From: Flavobacteriales bacterium UBA7430
Lineage (GTDB): Bacteria; Bacteroidota; Bacteroidia; Flavobacteriales; UBA7430
Length of the DNA: 64,000 nt
NCBI GenBank assembly: GCA_002478765.1
Contig: DLQO01000037.1
Span: 18,169 to 82,168 of the forward strand
Direction of reading: 5' to 3'
A program made the translations under genes and the position numbers. Positions 8,273-17,384 of this stretch are shown here, piece by piece. Below the pieces are notes generated by a model, which had not been told where the DNA came from, did not search any database, and was given only the letters and a program-made list of their open reading frames with translations. The first letter of the stretch is position 1; every line of letters starts with the position of its first letter.

Positions 8273-9226
8273 TTAACGAGCTTTAACATACTTAGATGTA
8301 TCGATACCATTTAGAAATGATAAAATATTCATCTTCTTTTTTCCGGGAATTTGAATCTCTAAAAGATTTATTGCTCCATCCTTAGTAAATATTTTAAGGA
8401 CTTTTTTTGTGCTTTCTATTTCTCCAATTTTATGATTGGTTGATTCCAAGGAGAAAGAGCTTTTGAATACTTTCAATGAAAGTGTTTCACCATTTGTCAA
8501 AACGAATTCGGTCCATGCAATTGGGTAAGGAGAAAGTCCGCGAATATGATTGTAGATTTCAATCGTAGATTTATTCCAATCGATTTTGCAATTGTTTTTA
8601 AACAGTTTGGGTGCTTTTTTGTCTGTGACCGATTGATTTTGTTTAGATGCTTGAATGGTGTTGTCGAATATTGCGGTGCAGGTTTCTAGAGCTAGGTTAG
8701 CTCCCAAACTCATGAGTCTATCGTGCACATCTCCTACATTTTCATTTTCATTAATTTCACATGATTTTGATAAAAGTATGGCGCCGGTATCAATCTTTTC
8801 ATCAATGAGGAATGAAGTTACACCTGTTTTGGTTTCACCGTTCATGACCGCCCAATGTATGGGTGCAGCACCTCTATAGTCAGGAAGTAGAGATGCATGG
8901 ATGTTAAAAGTTCCTTTTTTAGGCATGGACCATACTTCTTTGGGTAGCATTCTGAATGCAACGACCACAAAAACATCAGCATCAAACTCTTTGAGCTCAT
9001 CCAAGAATTGAGGGTCTTTGAGTTTTTTGGGTTGTAATATTTTTAAATTTTGCGTCAACGCATATCTTTTAACGTCACAGGATTGTAATTTCTGACCTCT
9101 TCCCGCCGGACGGTCAGGTGGGCATACAACAGCTTTTACATTAAAATCACTTTCATGTATTTTTTTTAGTGATTCTACCGCAAATTGTGGCGTTCCCATA
9201 AAAATGATGTCTCTATCTTTACGCAT
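8273..9226 (-). CDS. fmt: Methionyl-tRNA formyltransferase
   Basis: Formylates initiator Met-tRNA using 10-formyl-tetrahydrofolate. The N-terminal formyltransferase domain carries FMGTPQFAVESL (about 9-20) and the signature HASLLPDYRGAAPIHWA (about 110-126), which includes the catalytic-site residues. A C-terminal tRNA-binding domain completes the 317 aa, the normal length. Its ATG overlaps the recQ stop by eight bases, so it is coupled to recQ in a P-loop ATPase-recQ-fmt operon. Confidence 0.96.
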   Translation of the reverse strand: MRKDRDIIFMGTPQFAVESLKKIHESDFNVKAVVCPPDRPAGRGQKLQSCDVKRYALTQNLKILQPKKLKDPQFLDELKEFDADVFVVVAFRMLPKEVWSMPKKGTFNIHASLLPDYRGAAPIHWAVMNGETKTGVTSFLIDEKIDTGAILLSKSCEINENENVGDVHDRLMSLGANLALETCTAIFDNTIQASKQNQSVTDKKAPKLFKNNCKIDWNKSTIEIYNHIRGLSPYPIAWTEFVLTNGETLSLKVFKSSFSLESTNHKIGEIESTKKVLKIFTKDGAINLLEIQIPGKKKMNILSFLNGIDTSKYVKAR

Positions 9227-11123
9227 TGATTTTGAGTATTTGACCCTGTTTAGAAATTAATTCTTCGGACAAAAGGTCGTTTATTTCTTCAAAAATAATC
9301 AACTCTTTAATCTTGCTGTACTTGCTGATAAAATTACTGATGTCAATCGGATTTTCCTTTACGTTTTTTAAAAGTTCTTCTCGAATTGTTTTTCTAAAAG
9401 ATTCGGTATTGCTCTTTTTCTCAATACACAGGTCGCAGATTCCACAATCTTCACTTTCTTTTTCTCCAAAATAATCAAGCAACATAATTGATCGGCAATA
9501 CTTTTTGTTAAAAAGGTATTCTGCCATGCTTTCAAGCTTATTTAACAAGAGCATTTTCCTTTCTTTTAGATTTGTTTTGGAAATGGGAAGGTGAGAGCTG
9601 TCATGCCTGGCCGATTTAAAGGTTATTTTACTTCGGTTTGATCGTTGTGTGTATTTCAAAACATTTTCTTCATCCAATTGTCTAAGTAGTTTGTGGATGT
9701 AGTTGCTGTTTAATTGAAGTTTGATGGCAATACGTCGCTCATTTATTTCAGCTGCTTGATCGAATACGCCCGGGTATAATCTCAATATGAATTGGAGTAA
9801 CTGTGCTTTTTTTGGGTTTTGTGATTTGTAATTGATCACCGTATTTGATGGTTTAAGAATATGAATGCTTGAAGATTGTTTGTTGAAGCTTTCGTATTTA
9901 ATAAGATTTTCTTTGTCTAATATTTGAAGTGCTTTGATGCATTTGGTTTTATCCAGCTTATAGTGATTACAGAAATCTTCGACTTCAAAATCGTAAGTTT
10001 CTTCAAAACCATCACCAATAGCAATTTGCAAATGATTCGCAATGTTTTGATATAAGCTTCTTATTTCTTTAAGTGAGGGAAAGTTTTCTTTGAACCTCTC
10101 TATGGCATTTGTTAGTTCTGACCTCTGGAATAAATTTACAGCATAAGACTTCTTGCTATCCCGTCCTGCTCTACCAGCTTCTTGGAAGTATGCTTCAATA
10201 GTGTCAGGGCTGTTAAGGTGAATGACAAGCCTCACATCTGCTTTGTCTATTCCCATTCCAAAGGCGTTGGTGGCAACCATTACTCGAACTTCATTATTCA
10301 TCCATTTGTCTTGACTATCACTTCGATCTTCAATATTTATACCGGCATGGTAGAAGCTAGAGCTGATTCCTGAACGATTAAGTTCGGTGCTTATTTCATA
10401 GGCTTTTTTTCGACTTCTGACATAAACAATCGCGGATCCATTTATTTTATTCAGCATGCTTTTTACACGCTTTATTTTGTGATTTTCTTCCAGGACCATG
10501 TAGGCTAGATTGTCTCTCTGAAAGCTGCTTTGTATCACGTTTTCTGATTTAAATAAAAGCTTTGACTGTATGTCTTTAGTGACCGTTTTAGTTGCTGTAG
10601 CTGTAAGTGCGAGTATTGGAGTTTTTGGTTTCAGTTTTCGAAGTTCACATATCTCTAGATAAGAAGGTCTAAAATCATAGCCCCACTGAGAGATGCAATG
10701 TGCCTCATCAACGGCAATGAAGCTGATTTTCATTTTTTCTATTCGTTCACGAACCAAGTCAGATTGTAACCTTTCTGGTGAGATGTAGAGTAATTTGGTT
10801 GTTCCGTAAATGCAATTGTCAAGAGCTATATCAAGCTCATTTTGACTCATTTTACCGCTAAGAGCAATGGCTTTAATGTTTCTTTTTTGCAGCTGAGTAA
10901 CTTGATCTTTCATCAAAGCAATCAAAGGGGATATGACAAGACAAACCCCTTGCATGGCCAGAGCAGGTATTTGGTAACAGACAGATTTCCCACCTCCCGT
11001 AGGTAAAAGGGCAAGTGTGTCTTTTTGGGCTAAAACTTCAGTAATTACAGCCTCTTGTTTGGGACGAAATGTGTCAAATCCCCAATACTTTTTAAGTAGA
11101 TGATTGATGTTACTCTCTTTCAA
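9219..11123 (-). CDS. recQ: ATP-dependent DNA helicase RecQ
   Basis: 3'-5' DNA helicase for recombination and fork repair. Walker A GGGKS is at residues 43-47 and the DEAH box at 139-142, followed by SQWGYDFRPSYL. The second helicase domain carries motif VI (QEAGRAGRD). A RQC zinc-binding region includes CRSIMLLDYFGE and CGICDLC. The start is TTG, inside the 3' end of the upstream ATPase gene (14-base overlap). The encoded N-terminus aligns with the usual RecQ start and no ATG is available. The last 110 residues or so do not resemble a standard HRDC domain clearly. Confidence 0.94.
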   Translation of the reverse strand: MKESNINHLLKKYWGFDTFRPKQEAVITEVLAQKDTLALLPTGGGKSVCYQIPALAMQGVCLVISPLIALMKDQVTQLQKRNIKAIALSGKMSQNELDIALDNCIYGTTKLLYISPERLQSDLVRERIEKMKISFIAVDEAHCISQWGYDFRPSYLEICELRKLKPKTPILALTATATKTVTKDIQSKLLFKSENVIQSSFQRDNLAYMVLEENHKIKRVKSMLNKINGSAIVYVRSRKKAYEISTELNRSGISSSFYHAGINIEDRSDSQDKWMNNEVRVMVATNAFGMGIDKADVRLVIHLNSPDTIEAYFQEAGRAGRDSKKSYAVNLFQRSELTNAIERFKENFPSLKEIRSLYQNIANHLQIAIGDGFEETYDFEVEDFCNHYKLDKTKCIKALQILDKENLIKYESFNKQSSSIHILKPSNTVINYKSQNPKKAQLLQFILRLYPGVFDQAAEINERRIAIKLQLNSNYIHKLLRQLDEENVLKYTQRSNRSKITFKSARHDSSHLPISKTNLKERKMLLLNKLESMAEYLFNKKYCRSIMLLDYFGEKESEDCGICDLCIEKKSNTESFRKTIREELLKNVKENPIDISNFISKYSKIKELIIFEEINDLLSEELISKQGQILKINA

Positions 11124-11643
11124 GTTCCCTTTGTATGAAGTTAATTCTTTTGCTAATGTTAACCTTGGGCATCAGTAATACTTCATAACCAAATGATTTG
11201 TATGTACTTACCATAAATTCATGAACTCGAATGCTTGTATTGAAGTCTTCCATACGTTGGTCGTCGTTGTGATAAATTTCTTTCCAAGGAGGCGTTATAA
11301 AAACTTTGTTAAAATAGCGATATTCTTTTGCTATGCGAATCCAATCCGGTTTGATTTTTAAATCATCTTTTCGCATGTATGCAATGATGTCTATAATTCC
11401 TCGATCATAAAACTCGATGTCATTGATTGTGTCGTTAAATTGAGCAATTCTTTTTTCTAAAACGATTTTACTGAAACCTTGTAAATCTTCCCACGGTGTA
11501 ATTTTGCCTCGAACAGCTATTTGATGTGCGATAATTTCTCTCGATATTTCTTTATGGCATCGGTATCCGATATTGGATAATTCGTTAATGATTGAGGTCT
11601 TTCCTGAGCCTGGAGCTCCAGATATTAGAATGCGTTTCGTCAT
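11110..11643 (-). CDS. P-loop ATPase/kinase-like protein (AAA_28 type)
   Basis: Small P-loop NTPase resembling the NadR/Ttd14-like AAA_28 kinases. Walker A is GAPGSGKT at residues 9-16, followed by an EISREIIAHQ segment typical of the group and a central YDRGIIDIIAYM block in the Walker B region. The C-terminal part contains an RVHEFM stretch. At 177 aa it is a single domain with no membrane segment. Its substrate is unknown. It heads the recQ-fmt operon with a 14-base overlap, and its promoter box sits only four bases before the ATG. Confidence 0.8.
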   Translation of the reverse strand: MTKRILISGAPGSGKTSIINELSNIGYRCHKEISREIIAHQIAVRGKITPWEDLQGFSKIVLEKRIAQFNDTINDIEFYDRGIIDIIAYMRKDDLKIKPDWIRIAKEYRYFNKVFITPPWKEIYHNDDQRMEDFNTSIRVHEFMVSTYKSFGYEVLLMPKVNISKRINFIQRELERE

Positions 11644-11647
11644 AAAA

Positions 11648-11655
11648 CAAATGTA
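11648..11655 (-). promoter_or_regulatory. TAnnTTTG box 4 bases before a start codon
   Basis: Minus-strand TACATTTG is separated by four bases from the ATG at 11643. It would give a leaderless or almost leaderless transcript for the ATPase-recQ-fmt operon. No well-placed -33 element was found. Confidence 0.4.
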
Positions 11656-11695
11656 TAAAAAAGGTTGAGCAGTATTTTATGTTGGATATGCTTTG

Positions 11696-11703
11696 TATTT
11701 TTG
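11696..11703 (+). promoter_or_regulatory. TAnnTTTG box 8 bases before a start codon
   Basis: TATTTTTG lies eight bases before the ATG at 11712 (14 before a second in-frame ATG at 11718). It faces away from the box at 11648-11655, so the two divergent units share a gap of only 68 bases. Confidence 0.4.
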
Positions 11704-11711
11704 TTTAAAAT

Positions 11712-11987
11712 ATGATTATGAAACAAGATTATGATGGTCTGAGAGAGAGGTTAGAGCAAATGTCTTTTCCCAGCTTATACCTATTTAAGTTCATCGTGAA
11801 ATCTGATTTGAAAAAGATTGCGCAGATAGAGTCTTTATTTCATTCAGAAAAGGCTGAGATAAGACTACAAGAGTCTTCTAAAGGTGCTTTTGTTTCTATA
11901 AGTGTCAAGGAGGTCATGTTAAGTGCTGATGAGATTCTTACTGTTTATCTCAAGTGTTCAGAAATTGAAGGTGTCATAGCTTTATAA
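11712..11987 (+). CDS. DUF493 family protein
   Basis: Small cytosolic protein of the DUF493 (YbeD-like) family, an ACT-like alpha-beta fold of uncertain, possibly regulatory, function. The FPSLYLFKFIVKS segment (about 18-30) and the later SKGAFVSISVKEVMLSADEIL region match the family pattern. It is 91 aa, with two possible ATG starts six bases apart (M1 and M3). It is followed after three bases by hemG and is likely co-transcribed with it. Confidence 0.8.
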   Translation: MIMKQDYDGLRERLEQMSFPSLYLFKFIVKSDLKKIAQIESLFHSEKAEIRLQESSKGAFVSISVKEVMLSADEILTVYLKCSEIEGVIAL

Positions 11988-11990
11988 ATT

Positions 11991-13328
11991 ATGTCGAAAA
12001 GGAAAATAGCCATATTGGGTTCAGGAATTGCGGGCTTGTCTTATGCATATTACCTAAAAAAGTATCAGCCAGGTATAGAATTTACCATACTTGAATCATC
12101 AAGTAAGTCTGGAGGAGTTGTTTTTTCAGAAATAAAAGATGATTGTGTTTTTGAGTGGGGTCCCAGAGGAGTTAGGCCGAAAGGCAATGGTCAAATCGTA
12201 CTTGAAATGGTTGAGGATTTGGGGTTGTGGGATGATTTGGTTTTTGCAAACGACCAGGCCAAGAAGCGGTATTTGTATCACGATGGTAAGTTGCAGGTTT
12301 TGCCCTATTCTTTGAGGTCATTCATAACATCTCCATACTTAACTTTGTTTTTGAAAGCTTTCTATAAGGATTTAAGCGCAGGTAAAGTAAATGAAGATGA
12401 GACAATTGCAACGTTTGTTGATCGTCATTTTGGTGAAAAATTTAGAGTTTTGTTTTTTGACAGCTTGGTTAGTGGCGTTTGGGCGGGTGATGTTTCTAAA
12501 ATGAGTGTATCTGCTTCTTTCCCAATTCTAAAAAAGTTAGAATCAAAAAGAGGTTCCCTACTAAAGTCTTTGCTTGGGAAAAAGCCTGAGGTTGTTGATG
12601 GTAAGTCTTTCCCGAAGGAGGTGACGTCGAAAGCACTGTTTAGTTTTAAGAATGGTTTGCAGACTCTTACCGATACACTTAGAGAGATGCTGGTGAATTT
12701 TATTGAGTACGACGTGCAAATTCAAAAAATTGATTTTTCGGACAAGGTGGAAGTTTTTGTAGAAGGTTCTTCCATTTGTTATGATGAATTGGTTTCTACG
12801 ATTCCTGCGCACCAACTTAGTTCCTATGTTAAAAAAGATTTATCTGAAGTTCTAGATTCCATATCATATGCTCCTGTTGCTGTTTTGAATTTAATTCTCC
12901 CGAAGTCAGAATTGGAATTTGACGGTTTTGGTTTCTTAGTTCCTTCAAAGGAAAAATCTGTTGTTTTAGGGATGGTTGCTAACAGCAATACATTTCCTTC
13001 TCATGCAAAGCAAAACAAGTCAGTCAATACTGTGATGATGGGGGGTGCGCGTTATTCTACAGAAGATTTGAAGTCAATGGATTTGAAAAAGGAGGGCCTG
13101 TCCTTTCTTAATAAAGTTTTCCAAAAAAAGATTCAAGTTGATGCTGAAGAGTTAATTTTCATGGACAAAGCCATCCCACAATACGAATTAGGGCATCTGG
13201 ATAAAGTGAGAATGATTGAGGATTTGAGTGGTAAGAATTTTAAGGTCCTAGGAAGTCATATGTACGGAGTTTCTTTGATCGATATCATCGCTAAGTCAAG
13301 AGATTTAGTGCGGAAATCACTCGATTAG
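11991..13328 (+). CDS. hemG: Protoporphyrinogen/coproporphyrinogen oxidase, FAD type
   Basis: FAD-dependent oxidase of late haem synthesis in the HemG/HemY group. The dinucleotide-binding motif GSGIAG is at residues 10-15, followed by the LESSSKSGGVV block. The C-terminal FAD-contact region contains GSHMYGVSLIDII. At 445 aa it has normal length and no transmembrane helix. Whether it acts on protoporphyrinogen or coproporphyrinogen III cannot be decided here. Its 3' end overlaps the converging permease gene by 12 bases. Confidence 0.9.
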   Translation: MSKRKIAILGSGIAGLSYAYYLKKYQPGIEFTILESSSKSGGVVFSEIKDDCVFEWGPRGVRPKGNGQIVLEMVEDLGLWDDLVFANDQAKKRYLYHDGKLQVLPYSLRSFITSPYLTLFLKAFYKDLSAGKVNEDETIATFVDRHFGEKFRVLFFDSLVSGVWAGDVSKMSVSASFPILKKLESKRGSLLKSLLGKKPEVVDGKSFPKEVTSKALFSFKNGLQTLTDTLREMLVNFIEYDVQIQKIDFSDKVEVFVEGSSICYDELVSTIPAHQLSSYVKKDLSEVLDSISYAPVAVLNLILPKSELEFDGFGFLVPSKEKSVVLGMVANSNTFPSHAKQNKSVNTVMMGGARYSTEDLKSMDLKKEGLSFLNKVFQKKIQVDAEELIFMDKAIPQYELGHLDKVRMIEDLSGKNFKVLGSHMYGVSLIDIIAKSRDLVRKSLD

Positions 13329-14360
13329 ATTTTCCGAAATCTCTCTTTTGTAGTAAGAAATCAGAAGCGTTGTTACCGGAAGGGCAATGATTAATCCAGT
13401 AACGCCCAACAGACTACCCCAGATTGATAGAGATAATAAAATCACGGCAGGGTTGAGGCCGGTAACTTTTTTCATGATTCTAGGAACAAGGATACTTTCT
13501 TGAATGACCTGAACTGCAATCAATACCAAAGCGGTTGCTCCAATCGATGTCCAAACACTTAGCCCGGTTTCAAGGCTGTGAAGTACGCTAAGTAAAAAGG
13601 CAGGAATAAAACCAAGTATTTGAAGGTAAGGTACAAGATTTAGGCATCCAATAAGAATCCCTAGTAGTATGGCTAAGGGCAATCCAATCAATTTAAATCC
13701 CAAACAGCAAAGTACTCCAACAATGAACGCAATAGTCGCTTGACCTCTGAAATAGGCTCGCATACCTAAATTAAGATCACCGGCAATATTGTTTGTGGAT
13801 TCTCTGTATTTAGTTGGAATCCAGTTCATCCAAGTTTTATTGAGCTTTGGATAGCTCAATAGAATAAAGATCAGGTACAATAGGATGAAGAAGAGTCCAA
13901 ATATACCCATAAGTAAGTGAATAGACTCTGAAAATAAGCTTTCAATCAAGGGCGTTACTTTACTAATGGTTTCGCTAATTGAGTTGCTGTTTATAAGGTC
14001 TTTGGCTTGGTCTGAATGTATGAATTCATCAATTTGGTCATTCACTTCGATAGGGATTTCTGGTATAAATTCAGCATATTCCTTAATGAGTACAGTTGCT
14101 CTTTGAAATTCTTGATTGACTGCGGGTATGCTGGAGAGTATGACAGATGTGATGAGAAGCGTGGTGCTTATGAGGCCAATTGCCACAGAAAGCCCTCTGT
14201 ATCTTACTTTCAGTTTTATTTGAATGAAATTTATGAGTGGATTGATTAGGTAGGCAATAAAGAGTGCGATGAAAAAAGGGGTGAGTACACTTTCAAGTCT
14301 GTATATCAAATAACCGATTACAGATAAGATGAAGATGTTTGTGATTTTTTTTTCCTGCAT
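13317..14360 (-). CDS. AI-2E family transporter (PerM-like permease)
   Basis: Inner-membrane protein of the AI-2 exporter/PerM superfamily, which in various bacteria moves small molecules or ions. About seven hydrophobic segments are visible: two near the N-terminus (8-27, 57-80), then clusters at about 145-170, 205-265 and 290-335. The C-terminal GLNPAVILLSLSIWGSLLGVTG signature is present in pieces. At 347 aa it has normal length. The true substrate is unknown, and involvement with autoinducer-2 should not be assumed. It is single-gene, with a candidate promoter at 14398-14405. Confidence 0.85.
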   Translation of the reverse strand: MQEKKITNIFILSVIGYLIYRLESVLTPFFIALFIAYLINPLINFIQIKLKVRYRGLSVAIGLISTTLLITSVILSSIPAVNQEFQRATVLIKEYAEFIPEIPIEVNDQIDEFIHSDQAKDLINSNSISETISKVTPLIESLFSESIHLLMGIFGLFFILLYLIFILLSYPKLNKTWMNWIPTKYRESTNNIAGDLNLGMRAYFRGQATIAFIVGVLCCLGFKLIGLPLAILLGILIGCLNLVPYLQILGFIPAFLLSVLHSLETGLSVWTSIGATALVLIAVQVIQESILVPRIMKKVTGLNPAVILLSLSIWGSLLGVTGLIIALPVTTLLISYYKREISENLIE

Positions 14361-14397
14361 GGTGTTTGTTTTGGTGGGTGGTTTTACGCTCTGGTTT

Positions 14398-14405
14398 CAA
14401 ATTTA
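14398..14405 (-). promoter_or_regulatory. -7 promoter box of the AI-2E permease gene
   Basis: Minus-strand TAAATTTG fits TAnnTTTG and lies 37 bases before the ATG at 14360. A -33 TTG at the normal distance is not evident. Confidence 0.4.
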
Positions 14406-14809
14406 AAATTCTTTAATGAAATGGCGTACTTTCCAGGGGTCTATTATTTGTGTTAAATAATGCATCATTTCTTTTGGTTTTTTAAGTCATGAATAAGTAG
14501 TTTACTTGAAATCTGCATTATGCTGATTTATAGTATTTTAATTAAACATTTAACATTAAATTAACATCATTAAAATTCAAAAAAATGAACATTAATGTGA
14601 AGAAAAGTTTCACGTTTAGATAATTGTATGATGCTATTACTTGCTGTAATTTGTTGGAATTATGAGGTAATAGCAACAGGGATAAGATGGACCATTAGGA
14701 GAAGTAAATGGGAATAATTTCAGGAAAAAGGGATAGCTTTATGATGAGATTTCTGTGTACGATAAGTACCATCGATAAAGTCGTAGCACATATTTTTAGA
14801 GTAAATCAC
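14406..14809. other. Long intergenic stretch with inverted repeats
   Basis: No convincing gene fills this space between the permease start and the lgt stop. Two inverted repeats are visible: GTGAA/TTCAC (14597-14601, 14609-14613), and a nine-base pair TGCTATTAC/GTAATAGCA (14632-14640, 14667-14675) enclosing 26 bases. A 56-codon open frame beginning with ATG at 14708 runs into the lgt tail in antisense and is not credible. A small RNA or lost gene is possible but unproven. Confidence 0.4.
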
Positions 14810-15976
14810 CTATTGTTTCTGATTGCTTGTTTGGTTATTTTTCAATTTCAACCAAAAGAACAGAACAATACCAAATAAAATCAAGCCCGATGAAATCATT
14901 TCAGCTTGTGTAAGTTGTTGGTACAATTCATTGTTGATTCTAATTTTCTCTATGGAGAAGCGTTCTAAGCCATTAAAAACTAGGTAGACTGCAAACAGCA
15001 TCCCCGGAATCTTAAATGCGTTTCTGAGCTTCCAAAGTACTGTGAATAGTAGAACACCCATTAAGGCTTCATATACGGATGTTGGATACACAGGGCTGGC
15101 TAGTTCGTAACAATATACGCCCAAGGGTTCTGTGCAGTTTGCTATACGTTCGCCAGCGCGAATTACATTGTTGGGGTAGGTGTATGCCCAAGCCCATTCG
15201 GGTAAGAATGACAACCACTCTGGTTTTTGATTAAGGTTAGCAATTCCCCAATCTCCATCTCCTGAGGTGTGACAGCCTATTCGGCCTATTCCATATGCCA
15301 GCATCAAGGGCGCAGCCATAACATCTGCAATGATACCTGTTTTTATTCCATACTTTCTTACGTAAAAGATGACCGCCATTGCACCACAAATAAGTCCACC
15401 GTAAAATGTTAGTCCTCCACCTGAAAATAATTGACCCAGTGGATCAGCAATAAAATCATCCCAATTTTCGAGTTGATGAAAAATTTTAGCACCGACCAAT
15501 CCCGATATAGCAGATATGAGTAATATGTTTGCGGTTAATTCTTGGGGTTTTACATCTTCTTCTTTTGTGACAATTTCAGTATACTTATTCTGAGTTTTTA
15601 AATAGAAGGTATAAAGTACGCCCAAGCCAAGACCTAGTAAAGCGCCGATCTCAGAACCTTTTGATGATAGAATGAAGGCAAAGGTGTCGTTGATAAAGTC
15701 GTTGTAATTTTGGAAAGCAAACAAGCCTTTAAAGCCTATTAGTAGTCCAGTTAGCCCATTTTTAATGTAATCTTTAAAGTTGATCGGTCTACCTATAACT
15801 ATTTTTTTTCGAGTTGTAGGAATGGTTCCAGCGCTGTTTTTTTCTGCTAAATCTTTAGCGATGAAATAGCTTCCTGCCAAAAAGCTGATTGCTATAAAAA
15901 AACCGAAGGTTTTAAAAGGTAGCGGAATGAAAACACCGGTTAGGTACTCGATAAGGTGACTTAAAGTTGGAAACAT
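14810..15976 (-). CDS. lgt: Prolipoprotein diacylglyceryl transferase
   Basis: Integral inner-membrane enzyme that adds diacylglycerol to the lipobox cysteine, the first step of lipoprotein maturation. The Lgt signature [14 protein letters not shown] lies at about 229-242, and an FYGGLICG block precedes it. Seven or so membrane segments are visible. At 388 aa it is about 100 residues longer than the E. coli enzyme. The extra length is N-terminal and central, as in other Bacteroidota forms. It is five bases downstream of mtaB and likely co-transcribed. Confidence 0.93.
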   Translation of the reverse strand: MFPTLSHLIEYLTGVFIPLPFKTFGFFIAISFLAGSYFIAKDLAEKNSAGTIPTTRKKIVIGRPINFKDYIKNGLTGLLIGFKGLFAFQNYNDFINDTFAFILSSKGSEIGALLGLGLGVLYTFYLKTQNKYTEIVTKEEDVKPQELTANILLISAISGLVGAKIFHQLENWDDFIADPLGQLFSGGGLTFYGGLICGAMAVIFYVRKYGIKTGIIADVMAAPLMLAYGIGRIGCHTSGDGDWGIANLNQKPEWLSFLPEWAWAYTYPNNVIRAGERIANCTEPLGVYCYELASPVYPTSVYEALMGVLLFTVLWKLRNAFKIPGMLFAVYLVFNGLERFSIEKIRINNELYQQLTQAEMISSGLILFGIVLFFWLKLKNNQTSNQKQ

Positions 15977-15981
15977 TGGTT

Positions 15982-17292
15982 TTAATTTAAGATTTCAGCA
16001 TTGATATTTCCATCTTCCGCAAAATCATTGAGTTTAACTTTTATACTTTGGTTTCGTAGGCCCGGATCGTAATCTACCTTTACTTTAACGTAGTTTTCTG
16101 TAAACCCTTGTATGTAGCCGTTTTTGTTCTCGTGTTCAAATAAAACGGTACGAGTGGCTCCGATATTCTTTTCGTAGAATGCGCGTTTTTTCTTAGCAGA
16201 TAAAATACGTAACATTTTACTTCTTTGATGTCTAACCCCCTTATCAATGACATCTTTCATTTCTGCAGCTTCTGTATTTGCTCTTTCTGAGTATGTAAAT
16301 ACGTGAAGGTAGGACACGTCTAATTCGTTAAGTAAGTCGTAAGTTTCTTGAAATAGTTCTTCCGTTTCTCCCGGAAATCCAACAATAACATCAACCCCAA
16401 TACAACATTCAGGCATTTTATTTTTAATGTGAGCAATTCGATCTTTGTAAAGTTGGATTCGGTATCGACGTTTCATTTTTTTTAAAAGTTCGTCAGAGCC
16501 CGATTGTAAGGGTATGTGGAAGTGAGGAACGAATATCTTTGAATTTGAAACAAAGTCAATGGTTTCATCTTTCAGTAAATTCGGTTCTATAGATGAGATG
16601 CGTAGTCTTGAAATTCCTTCGACATCATCGAGTGCTTTCACCAAGTCTAGAAATGTATGCTCGTGTTTTTTATTTCCAAACTCGCCTTTTCCGTAATCGC
16701 CAATGTTTACTCCTGTCAGAACAATTTCTTTAATGTCCCTTTCAGATATTTCTTTGGCATTGTTGAGAACATTTTGAAGCTGGTCACTTCTAGAAATACC
16801 CCTTGCTAAAGGAATCGTGCAGTAGGTACACTTGTAATCGCATCCGTCTTGTACTTTAAGGAATGCACGTGTTCGATCACCAATAGAGTAGGCACTTTCA
16901 AAAAAATTAGCATCTTCAATTTCACAGGCATGAACTTCTGCAATATCTTGTTTGCTTAGATCATTTAGGTAGGAAGGTAGTTTGAACTTTTCAGTCGCTC
17001 CAAGGACCAAGTCTACGCCTTCAAATTTGGCAATTTCTTCAGGCTTTAATTGAGCAAAACACCCTATAATTACGACATAGGCATCTGGATTTATTTTTAA
17101 AACCTGACGAACCAATCGTTTACACTCCTTGTCTGCGTTTTCTGTTACGGAGCAAGTGTTGAGAACATAGATGTCTGCATTTCCCTTGAAATCAACCTTT
17201 TCATAGCCTCCGTCTTCACAAGAGCGAGCTATGGTTGAGGTCTCAGAGAAATTGAGTTTACAACCTAATGTATGAAATGCAACTTTATTCAT
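15982..17292 (-). CDS. mtaB: tRNA t6A37 methylthiotransferase MtaB
   Basis: Radical-SAM enzyme that converts t6A37 to ms2t6A37 in ANN-decoding tRNAs. The N-terminal UPF0004 domain begins with [12 protein letters not shown], whose cysteine is one of three ligands of the second FeS cluster (others in NTCSVTE and GCFAQ). The radical-SAM motif [11 protein letters not shown] lies at about 150-160, followed by the [10 protein letters not shown] block. A C-terminal TRAM-like part ends the 436 aa. The TLGCKLN start and length favour MtaB over MiaB or RimO. Confidence 0.92.
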   Translation of the reverse strand: MNKVAFHTLGCKLNFSETSTIARSCEDGGYEKVDFKGNADIYVLNTCSVTENADKECKRLVRQVLKINPDAYVVIIGCFAQLKPEEIAKFEGVDLVLGATEKFKLPSYLNDLSKQDIAEVHACEIEDANFFESAYSIGDRTRAFLKVQDGCDYKCTYCTIPLARGISRSDQLQNVLNNAKEISERDIKEIVLTGVNIGDYGKGEFGNKKHEHTFLDLVKALDDVEGISRLRISSIEPNLLKDETIDFVSNSKIFVPHFHIPLQSGSDELLKKMKRRYRIQLYKDRIAHIKNKMPECCIGVDVIVGFPGETEELFQETYDLLNELDVSYLHVFTYSERANTEAAEMKDVIDKGVRHQRSKMLRILSAKKKRAFYEKNIGATRTVLFEHENKNGYIQGFTENYVKVKVDYDPGLRNQSIKVKLNDFAEDGNINAEILN

Positions 17293-17330
17293 AATAATAA
17301 ATCGGCTGTAAAGTTAATAAAATAAGATGC

Positions 17331-17348
17331 GATGAATTTCAATTCATC
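17331..17348. promoter_or_regulatory. 18-base palindrome between divergent genes
   Basis: GATGAATT and AATTCATC are perfect inverted eight-mers separated by two bases. They lie 38 bases before the mtaB ATG and 36 bases before the binding-protein ATG, so they are almost central between the divergent genes. This is a plausible operator for a dimeric regulator. The regulator is unknown and no second copy was found. Confidence 0.4.
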
Positions 17349-17384
17349 AAACAAAGTTCTATTTTAGATGTTTAAATTTTAGGT

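Noticed and set aside
14607..14615. GTTTCACGT, resembling half of a parS site
   Set aside because: Only one half matches the 16-base palindrome; the right half reads TTTAGA, so ParB binding is not supported.
14708..14878. 56-codon open frame on the plus strand with a hydrophobic middle
   Set aside because: Its second half is antisense to the lgt C-terminus, so the hydrophobic stretch reflects the complement of lgt. No independent support.
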